From NCBI GenBank assembly GCA_029979145.1, contig JAPOIC010000026.1, positions 1 through 14,543 on the forward strand: a stretch of 14,543 bases of DNA, read 5' to 3'. The position numbers were made by a program, and so were the translations under genes. Each line of letters opens with the position of its first letter. The stretch's first letter is position 1. Below the pieces are notes generated by a model, which saw only the letters and a program-made list of their open reading frames with translations, searched no databases and was not told the origin of the DNA. Positions 1-5,543 of the stretch are shown here, piece by piece. The DNA is from Opitutaceae bacterium (GTDB taxonomy: Bacteria > Verrucomicrobiota > Verrucomicrobiia > Opitutales > Opitutaceae).

Positions 1-229
1 CCGGCTTCTACCCCGGCAACTACCTCGAGGCATGGACGGTGGGCGGCTTCGGCAGCTCGCTCGGGAACTCCGTCGTGGTCGCCGCGATCGTGGTCGGCCT
101 GGCGACCGTGCTCTCGATCGGCTCCGGCTATGCGCTGGGCACCATGCGCTTCCCCGGCGCGACGGTGCTCTTCTACCTGTTCCTGCTGGGCATGATGATC
201 CCCGCCGAGGCGACGATCATCCCGCTGTC
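1..229 (+). other. Permease-derived segment of the fusion (TM2-TM3 of a MalG-like ABC permease)
   Basis: This segment is the left part of the fused frame. It encodes about 75 residues typical of the inner-membrane permease subunit of binding-protein-dependent sugar importers: a periplasmic 'xxNYLEAW' approach, a helix rich in V, A and I, the 'YALG.MRFPG' cytoplasmic turn, and a helix ending IPAEATIIPL. The downstream EAA loop that contacts the ATPase, and the remaining helices, are absent because the frame switches to the GxGYxYP protein. It could not work as a permease in this form. Confidence 0.8.
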
Positions 230-1766
230 CGAAAACTGGCGGATGGATGGCGACATCCCGACGAACGTCCTGCTCATTTCCCTGCAAGGCCTCGCCAACC
301 GCGACTACCCGAGGGTTTACCTCGAATACCCGAAGCACTGGCAGTGGGAGACGGTGCGCCCCCTGATCAAGTTCATGGCGGAACGCCACGGCACGAAGTT
401 CACCCGCTTGGGCCTGAATGATGCCGACGCCGCGCTCGCCCAGTTCGGCCAGTATGCCAAGGGCTACGTGGTCTGGGACCATGAAGTGCGCGCCTCCGTC
501 AATGTCGCGTTCACCGCAGCCGGCGTCCTTGACGCCGTGGTCGTCAGTGAGGAGCTCATCCCGCTCGCGGAGAAGCACGGCCTGAAAAAGGTCGAGGACC
601 TGCGCGAGATATTCCGCGGCAAGACTGACGCCGAGATCTACCAGTGGGCGGTCGACAAGTATTGGGACCGCTGCTCCCGCGACTACTACGCCGTGCTCGG
701 CGGCCATGCCGGCATGGAGATGCAACCGGGCGTCGCCGACTTCGCCGTGATGCAGCGCGCGTTCTGCGCCGACCTCTCGGCCAACCCGAAGCATCCCGCC
801 GAACTGGCGCTCCTGAAGAAGCTTCTCGGCAAACAGAATGAAGCCAGCACCGTCATCGGCTGGCACTCCTACGGCAAGGACACAGAGGGCCAGCACACCA
901 CGCTGACCGGCAACTTTGGCCTGAAAATGGAGGGCCTGCACAACCTGCCCAACGTTTCATTCACCTGCCAGATCCCGCTCTCGCCCGACTTCAAGTTCTC
1001 CAACAACCACAGCGTCGCGCCCGACGCGACGCTGACGGCGGAGAAGAAGGTCTACATCGCCGCCCTCGCCACCGATTCCATGGGCATCGGCACGTGGACC
1101 AAGCCGGGCCGCGGCGAGATTCCCTACGGTTGGCAGGTGCTCATGGGCTGGCTGCGGCTCAACCCCGTGGCGCTGCAGTTCTTCTACGAGGACAAGTCGC
1201 CCAACGACTACTTCGTCGGCGGCCTCAGCGGCCCGGGTTACATGTATCCCAAGTCGATTCCGGCCGACAAATTCCCGGTCCTGATGAAGGACGCCCGCGA
1301 GCTCATGGATCAACTCGACCTGCGCGTGATGGAGATCATGGACTACTCCGAGGGCAACCGCCACGTCGGCAATACCGACCTGCCGAAGGAACTCGTCGAC
1401 CGTTACTACAAGGAGTTCCCGAATGTGATCGGCTTCATCAACGGCTACGGTTCCGCCCGCTCCTTTGACTTGCGCGACGGCAAGCCCTTCCTCAGCTACG
1501 ACTACTACCTCGCCGTCGACCGGCCTGTGCCGGATGCCGCCGCCGACCTCGAGGAGCTGATGCAACTCAACCCGCAGCGTCCGTATTTCCTCCTGATGCA
1601 CGTGCGCGAGAGCAACACCGTCGAGAAGGTGCGCGAAATCTTTTCCCGCCTCAGCGAGGACGTGGAAGTCGTGCCGGTCGACGTGTTCCTGAAGCTCGCC
1701 GCCAGCAACAAGACCTACCGGACGCGTTTCCAGGAGCCTGACGACCCGATCGATCATAACCCCTGA
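1..1766 (+). CDS. GxGYxYP-family protein fused in frame behind an ABC sugar permease fragment (5' partial)
   Basis: The frame is open from the left edge (first full codon at base 3) to TGA at 1764-1766, giving 587 visible residues; the true start lies outside the window. Residues 1-75 resemble the TM2-TM3 part of MalG-type sugar ABC permeases: a YLEAWTVGGFG stretch, an NSVVVAA membrane helix, and a second helix ending in IPAEATIIPL. From about base 228 the protein becomes a GxGYxYP-family protein, with LQGLANRDYPRVYLEYP (282-332) and the signature GPGYMYP (1230-1250). This family (Pfam GxGYxYP_N/_C) is common in carbohydrate-degrading bacteria and is described as a putative glycoside hydrolase; its activity is unproven. 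The usual signal peptide and first strands of the family are missing, replaced by the permease helices. The remainder is free of stops and frameshifts. The GTG at 39 is only the first possible start codon inside the window. I am sure of both families; whether the fusion exists in the organism is uncertain. Confidence 0.85.
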   Translation, partial: GFYPGNYLEAWTVGGFGSSLGNSVVVAAIVVGLATVLSIGSGYALGTMRFPGATVLFYLFLLGMMIPAEATIIPLSENWRMDGDIPTNVLLISLQGLANRDYPRVYLEYPKHWQWETVRPLIKFMAERHGTKFTRLGLNDADAALAQFGQYAKGYVVWDHEVRASVNVAFTAAGVLDAVVVSEELIPLAEKHGLKKVEDLREIFRGKTDAEIYQWAVDKYWDRCSRDYYAVLGGHAGMEMQPGVADFAVMQRAFCADLSANPKHPAELALLKKLLGKQNEASTVIGWHSYGKDTEGQHTTLTGNFGLKMEGLHNLPNVSFTCQIPLSPDFKFSNNHSVAPDATLTAEKKVYIAALATDSMGIGTWTKPGRGEIPYGWQVLMGWLRLNPVALQFFYEDKSPNDYFVGGLSGPGYMYPKSIPADKFPVLMKDARELMDQLDLRVMEIMDYSEGNRHVGNTDLPKELVDRYYKEFPNVIGFINGYGSARSFDLRDGKPFLSYDYYLAVDRPVPDAAADLEELMQLNPQRPYFLLMHVRESNTVEKVREIFSRLSEDVEVVPVDVFLKLAASNKTYRTRFQEPDDPIDHNP

Positions 1767-1771
1767 TCGGG
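1745..1771 (+). repeat. Imperfect hairpin over the stop codon of the GxGYxYP gene
   Basis: CCCGATC (1745-1751) and GATCGGG (1765-1771) are perfect 7-bp inverted arms around a 13-nt loop, and the stop codon lies at the start of the right arm. No T-run follows, so it is not a classical intrinsic terminator. It abuts the two REP-like hairpins and may belong to the same structured block. Confidence 0.4.
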
Positions 1772-1772
1772 T

Positions 1773-1828
1773 GGAGCGCGTTGACCCCAACGCGCTTCAG
1801 TGGGTAGGGCGGGTTGTCCCAACCCGCC
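1773..1828 (+). repeat. Two tandem REP-like hairpins with GGAG/GTAG leaders
   Basis: Unit 1 is GGAG (1773-1776) followed by CGCGTTG-ACCC-CAACGCG (1777-1794). The inner stem AGCGCGTTG/CAACGCGCT is 9 bp and perfect. Unit 2 is GTAG (1804-1807) followed by GGCGGGTTG-TCC-CAACCCGCC (1808-1828), also a perfect 9-bp stem. The two units are in the same orientation with a 31-bp period. Their shared core is GCG[C/G]GTTG...CAAC[G/C]CGC; the variable position changes on both arms together, so pairing is kept. A GTAG or GGAG tetranucleotide in front of a short GC hairpin is the known layout of REP elements mobilised by RAYT (IS200/IS605-like tyrosine) transposases. No RAYT gene is in the window. A role as transcript-end structure for the GxGYxYP gene is possible. 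Confidence 0.7.
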
Positions 1829-1875
1829 GCCACCTCCGGGATTGCCGCCCAACCCCAGCCGGCCATGCTGGCGGC

Positions 1876-2658
1876 ATGATTATCTCTTCCCGCCTTCGGA
1901 CGCTGACCGGCCTGCTGGTCATCTCCACCTCGTTACTCCGCGCGGGAACCGCGCCGGAATTTACCACCACGGAATCCGGCCTCGCCTATGCCATCACGCA
2001 TCACGGCGCCGGTCCGCTTCCCGCTCCGGGGCAGGTGGTCGTGGCGCACTATACCGGCAAGCTGGATGACAGCACCGTCTTCGACAGCTCGCGCGACCGT
2101 GCCACGCCGTTTGCTTTCACGCTCGGTAAACACCAAGTGATCAAGGGCTGGGACGAGGGCTTCTCACTCCTGCACGTCGGCGACCGCGCCACGCTTATCA
2201 TCCCGGCCGCGCTCGGCTATGGCGACCGCGCCGTGGGTGACATTCCTGCGGGTTCGACCCTGCACTTCGACGTCGAGTTTGTGGACCTCAAGGAGCATGC
2301 GCTGGCCGACCACCTCGCGGAGGTGATCGACGCCGAGGGCGTGGACGCCGGCCTCGCGCGTTTGGTCGAGCTCAAGGCCCAGGACTTCGGCAGCTACTAC
2401 GTCGACGAGTCGCAGTTGAATTCCCTCGGCTACCGTTATCTCGGCAAATCGCAGCTCCCGGCCGCCCTCGCGGTGTTCAAGCTCAACGTCGAGCTCTACC
2501 CCCTCTCCGGCAACACCCACGACAGCCTCGGCGAAGCCCTCCTCGCCAACGGTGAGAAGGCCGCGGCCCTCGCGTCCTACCGCCAGTCTCTCACCCTCGA
2601 CCCGAAGAACGACAACGCCGCGAAGGTCATCGCCGAGCTCACGGCTGAAGGGAACTGA
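1876..2658 (+). CDS. Secreted FKBP-type peptidyl-prolyl cis-trans isomerase with C-terminal TPR
   Basis: This 260-residue protein should speed cis-trans isomerisation of X-proline bonds during folding of exported proteins. Residues 1-23 are a signal peptide (SSRLR, then a hydrophobic stretch, then LLRAGTA). The FKBP fold spans about 33-138 and keeps the pocket residues expected from FKBP12: Y59, F69-D70, F81, V88-I89, W92, Y115 and F131, with the motifs TGKLDDSTVFDSS and IPAALGYG. Residues about 181-255 form TPR-like helices (LNSLGYRYLG, DSLGEALLANG, SLTLDPKN), a tail also found on secreted esterases and beta-lactamase-like proteins; it probably binds partner proteins. I chose ATG 1876 because the signal peptide starts there; an in-frame GTG at 1771 would add residues translated from the REP hairpins. 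A small hairpin (1855-1871, CCAGC/GCTGG) sits just before the start, and no Shine-Dalgarno sequence is visible. Either a periplasmic or an extracellular location is possible. Confidence 0.92.
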   Translation: MIISSRLRTLTGLLVISTSLLRAGTAPEFTTTESGLAYAITHHGAGPLPAPGQVVVAHYTGKLDDSTVFDSSRDRATPFAFTLGKHQVIKGWDEGFSLLHVGDRATLIIPAALGYGDRAVGDIPAGSTLHFDVEFVDLKEHALADHLAEVIDAEGVDAGLARLVELKAQDFGSYYVDESQLNSLGYRYLGKSQLPAALAVFKLNVELYPLSGNTHDSLGEALLANGEKAAALASYRQSLTLDPKNDNAAKVIAELTAEGN

Positions 2659-2674
2659 CCGCGGGCGGAGTTGA

Positions 2675-2741
2675 GGAACGCTGATCTTCGCTGATTCTTG
2701 CTGATCCGGAATTAGCGAAGATTAGCGACCATTAGCGTTCC
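2675..2741. repeat. 67-bp palindromic intergenic repeat built from 10-bp units
   Basis: The left arm (2675-2707) carries three GCTGAT-containing units at exactly 10-bp spacing (CTGAT at 2681, 2691 and 2701). The right arm (2708-2741) carries three ATTAGCG units, also at 10-bp spacing (2711, 2721 and 2731). The arms are reverse complements around TCCGGA with a few mismatches. At each unit the left arm has G where the perfect complement would have A, which gives a G-T (G-U in RNA) pair, so a transcript could still form a long hairpin. It lies 16 bp after the FKBP stop codon and could end or protect that transcript. From memory, similar AACGCT(A/G)ATCTTCGCT repeats occur between genes in Opitutaceae, but I could not search for this. 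Confidence 0.75.
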
Positions 2742-2846
2742 CATCCATGGTATTGATCACCGCCTCAATGCGGTAACCGTCGGGGTCGAAGACGAAGGCA
2801 GCTGAGCGTTTGATATCTGTGACGGAGAGGCGAGATGGTGGATCAT
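2722..2846 (-). pseudogene. Collapsed remnant of a VOC/glyoxalase-family gene
   Basis: Reading the minus strand from ATG (2846-2844) gives MIHHLA; a shift of one base then gives LSVTDIKRSAAF. Joined, these match the typical start of single-domain VOC (glyoxalase/bleomycin-resistance/dioxygenase superfamily) proteins. The frame then runs directly into FVFDPDGYRIEAVINTM, the typical end of the same proteins, with TAA at 2724-2722. About 100 central residues are missing. The start motif (SAAFY) and the end motif (YAAFVFDPDG) of intact relatives both contain A-A-F, so a deletion between two gctgccttc-like copies (now 2794-2802) explains the join. A one-base loss near 2825-2832 breaks the frame as well. 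The last codons and the stop lie in the right arm of the palindromic repeat. The remnant is non-functional. Confidence 0.75.
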
Positions 2847-2921
2847 GTGCATGGTCAGCGGGCGATGCAGGCTTCAACTTGGTGAAGCTGCTGGCGGTGT
2901 AATTTGGTTTTTAGGATGCAA

Positions 2922-2942
2922 GCCGAGCGCGGAGCGCACGGC
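2922..2942 (-). terminator. Hairpin just downstream of the beta-helix gene
   Basis: GCCGAGCGC (2922-2930) and GCGCACGGC (2934-2942) pair over 9 positions with one mismatch around a 3-nt loop. It begins 9 bases beyond the stop of the minus-strand beta-helix gene, where a transcript-end structure would be expected. On the minus strand no T-run follows, so the call as a terminator is weak; it may simply be another intergenic hairpin element. Confidence 0.35.
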
Positions 2943-2950
2943 CCACCTGA

Positions 2951-5044
2951 TTAGCGCTTGCCGGGCGGGCGGACGCCGCATTTGGACCAGTCCCAGGGTT
3001 GGAAGCCGAGTTTCAGGGCGGGGGAGTTCTTGGCGAAGGTCCAGGTCTTGCGGCCTTCGGTGACCTTGGGGTCGGCGATGACGGTCAGCGCGTCGTGGCC
3101 GGCCTGTTTCCAAGCGGACCAGCTGAACTTTAGCGGGACGTCCTTGCGCGTGGCGGGGTGGCCGCAAGGCGGGAGCTTGGCGCCGGGGAACCAGATGAGG
3201 TTGGCGTTGGAGACGAGGGCGTCGCGGATGTCGCCGCGGTAGCCGCCGGCGAAGAGCTTTTCGGAGGGGCCGATCAGGACGTTGTTAAAGAACGACGCGC
3301 TGCGATGCGCCTCGACGCGGTAGACGGACGCCAAAGCATGCGCGCCGCGGGCGAAGATGTTGTTTCTGACGACGTTTTCGCGGCCGTAGTGAATATTGAA
3401 CGGCGCGTCCTTGGTGTCGTGCACGAGGTTGTGCTCCACGAGGAAGTGCGCGGTGCCCTCGTCGAGATAGATGCCCCAGCCGCCGTAGGCTTGGGACCAG
3501 ATGTGGTGCAGGTGGTTGCCGCGAATGACGGTGCCGGGCTGGATGCCGAGCGTGTAAATACCACCCATGTCGCTGAGGATGCCCGCGCCGATGTCATGGA
3601 TTAGGTTATGTTCGATCCGGTTGTTGCGGGACGGCGTTTCGCGGAAACCCCAGGTCCAACCGGTTGAGATGCCGGTGTAGCAGGTCTCGTGGATGTGGTT
3701 GTGCGCGACGGTGCAGTTGGCCGCGTGGGTGAGGAATACGCCAACGCCTTGGTGGAAAATCCGGCCGATGGTGTGGATGTGGTTGTCAGTGATGGTGAGC
3801 TGGCCGGTGAGCGCTTCGGTGTGGCCGTCGAAGTCAGAACCTCCGCCGCGGATGCCGCCGGCACCGAGGTCGTGCAGGTGGTTGCCGACGGCGGCGCATT
3901 CGCGGCAGCCGTCGGCAAAAGAGAGGCCGTAAAGCCCGGCTTGATGAATCTCGCAGTCCTCGACGCGGCAGCCGCGCGCGCCGCGAAACGTGATGGCGCC
4001 GGGCACGTAGCAGGCGGCCTGCGGGCTGCCGCCGATCGGAAGATCTTCTCCGTAGGCGTGGTGGTGCGCCGGAATCTCAGGCACCGGTGAATACCAATCC
4101 GCGTGCTGAAAGGTCAGGCCGCGGAAGGACAAGTCGCGGACGTGCGCCGTCCAATGCGCGTCGAGAGTTTCTTTGCCGCTGTTGAAGAACTGGCCGCTGG
4201 CATTGAGAAACAAGTGCAGGCGCGGGGCGCGCACCTCCGTGTTGGCCGGGGTCTCGCCGGGCCGGGGCAGGTAGTGCAGGCGGCCGGTTTCGCGGTTGAG
4301 ATACCATTCGCCGGGCTCGGTCAGCGCCTCGAACAGGTTGTCGATGTAATAGCGCGCGAGGTCGTTGTTGCCGTGGGCGTCCTCGTAGGCCTCGTAGAGT
4401 GCGAAGGCGCTGCGGCGGCCGAAACTCACCCAGCCGGTGCGCGGGTTCAGCGCGGGCTTGGGCAGGCGCTCCTCGATCCAGTAGTGCAGCACCACGAATT
4501 CGGCGGAGGGCAACGAAGCCCAGTCGGGCGAGACGTCACCGGGCTTGGGCTTGAACGTGTCGCGGCCGGCGAAGAGCTCGGTTTTCTCCGGCTCGAGGAT
4601 CTCACCGATGCGCAGGACGTTCTTCGCGCCCCTCGCATCGGGGCTGAACTTCGGGTAGCGCGCGCGGGGGGCGCGGCGGCCATTGACGAAGAGCGAGCGG
4701 AAGAAGCGCTTGCCCTGGGCGACGGCGGGGAGGTCGAGGGTCCATTCCGTGCGGCCGTTGCGTTCGCCGACTTTCCAACCGGCAAGCCGCTCGCCGCCCT
4801 CAAAGACCGGATGCGCCCGCGGGGCGGCGGCGTAGGTTGTGCCGGAGTCCTCGGGGCCAAAATTGACGGTCTCGGACAGCTCATAGACTCCGTCGTGCAC
4901 GAGCACGGTGACGGGGCCGGACACTTTGCCGATGGCGCGCAGCGCGCGCAGATTATCCCGGGCGCCGGCGAGTGTGCCCCAAGGCTGCTTGATCGTGCCC
5001 GCGGCGCGATCGCGCCCGCGCGGAGAGAGGTGGTAGGTAGTCAT
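2951..5044 (-). CDS. Right-handed parallel beta-helix protein, possible glycoside hydrolase or lyase
   Basis: This is a 697-residue protein of the carbohydrate-active beta-helix type. It opens with YHLSPRGRD...GTLAGARD, the usual first strand of DUF1565/pectate-lyase-like helices. A region including VFEGGERLAGW and LFVNGRRAPRARYP follows. N- and H-rich helical coils fill about 310-620 (for example RVEDCEIH, IEHNLIHDIGAG, VEHNLVHDT). The C-terminus (SPALKLGFQPWDWS) is the common closing motif of such proteins. Two conserved-looking aspartates, D492 in SDMGGIYTLG and D528 in YLDEG, recall paired acids in GH141-like enzymes; this is inference. I chose ATG 5044 because homology begins right after it and earlier starts run into the DUF1801 gene. 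No signal peptide is visible; a GTG at 5137 would add a proline-rich stretch that is a poor one. It is the last gene of the minus-strand operon, 76 nt after the DUF1801 stop codon. Confidence 0.88.
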   Translation of the reverse strand: MTTYHLSPRGRDRAAGTIKQPWGTLAGARDNLRALRAIGKVSGPVTVLVHDGVYELSETVNFGPEDSGTTYAAAPRAHPVFEGGERLAGWKVGERNGRTEWTLDLPAVAQGKRFFRSLFVNGRRAPRARYPKFSPDARGAKNVLRIGEILEPEKTELFAGRDTFKPKPGDVSPDWASLPSAEFVVLHYWIEERLPKPALNPRTGWVSFGRRSAFALYEAYEDAHGNNDLARYYIDNLFEALTEPGEWYLNRETGRLHYLPRPGETPANTEVRAPRLHLFLNASGQFFNSGKETLDAHWTAHVRDLSFRGLTFQHADWYSPVPEIPAHHHAYGEDLPIGGSPQAACYVPGAITFRGARGCRVEDCEIHQAGLYGLSFADGCRECAAVGNHLHDLGAGGIRGGGSDFDGHTEALTGQLTITDNHIHTIGRIFHQGVGVFLTHAANCTVAHNHIHETCYTGISTGWTWGFRETPSRNNRIEHNLIHDIGAGILSDMGGIYTLGIQPGTVIRGNHLHHIWSQAYGGWGIYLDEGTAHFLVEHNLVHDTKDAPFNIHYGRENVVRNNIFARGAHALASVYRVEAHRSASFFNNVLIGPSEKLFAGGYRGDIRDALVSNANLIWFPGAKLPPCGHPATRKDVPLKFSWSAWKQAGHDALTVIADPKVTEGRKTWTFAKNSPALKLGFQPWDWSKCGVRPPGKR

Positions 5045-5120
5045 GGAAAGCAAAGGCAGCCAAGCAGCCGGCGGGCACGGGGCGAAATGAAAATACGTGA
5101 AAGATGCCGCGCGGCTGGCG

Positions 5121-5543
5121 TCACATCGCGAAGCCACCCGGCTGCCGGGCGAGCTGCGCGGCGGTTTGCACCAGTTCGAGCGCAACCTTGAGGTTCAGGT
5201 CCGCAAGGTGCTTGAAGCGGATGCAGGATTTGCCGACGGAGACCTTGCCGAGTCGCGCCTTGTTGGCTTCGGCGAGGTAGCCCTCGGAGGTGCAGGCGCA
5301 GACGTAGAGGCTGATGTAGTTCTTCTGACTCGCGAGGCAGATGATGGCGCTGTCGCCCTCCCGGCCGCTGGCATACTTGTAGTGAAACGGTCCGTAGCCG
5401 AGCATGCCGTAGACGATGATGGGCTTGAGATCCGGCACCGCCTGGCGGATGGCGCGGTGCAACGCGGTGACGTCGGCTTTGCGGCCTTCCGGCAATTGTG
5501 CGAGGTAGGCGGTCGGCGTCGTGACGGTGGCGGGGGCTTTCAT
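5121..5543 (-). CDS. DUF1801 (YdhG-like) domain protein
   Basis: A small soluble protein of 140 residues matching the DUF1801/YdhG_co family: an N-terminal 'YLAQLPEGRKADVTALHRAI' helix, the core YGMLGYGPFHYKYASGREGD, the strand AIICLASQKNYISLYV, and the late GKSCIRFKHLADLNL motif typical of the family. The biochemical role of the family is unknown. Its ATG (5543-5541) immediately follows the TGA of the heparinase-like gene (5546-5544), with no bases between, so translational coupling within the operon is likely. No Shine-Dalgarno sequence is seen. The length is normal for the family and the frame is intact. Nothing in the sequence links it to glycans except its position. Confidence 0.9.
   Translation of the reverse strand: MKAPATVTTPTAYLAQLPEGRKADVTALHRAIRQAVPDLKPIIVYGMLGYGPFHYKYASGREGDSAIICLASQKNYISLYVCACTSEGYLAEANKARLGKVSVGKSCIRFKHLADLNLKVALELVQTAAQLARQPGGFAM

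Noticed and set aside
39..41. GTG as the start of the first gene (and an ATG at 32 in another frame)
   Set aside because: The permease-like frame is open upstream to the window edge with matching family residues (GFYPGNYLEAWT), so the gene starts outside the window. The frame from 32 gives an arginine-rich shadow protein.
2948..2959. A further ATTAGCG copy at the beta-helix stop codon, possibly part of the palindromic repeat family
   Set aside because: It is a single 7-base match without neighbouring 10-bp units or an inverted partner, so chance is sufficient.
4103..5191. 362-codon open frame on the + strand
   Set aside because: It is antisense to the beta-helix gene, has no family pattern, and its composition is typical of a shadow frame.
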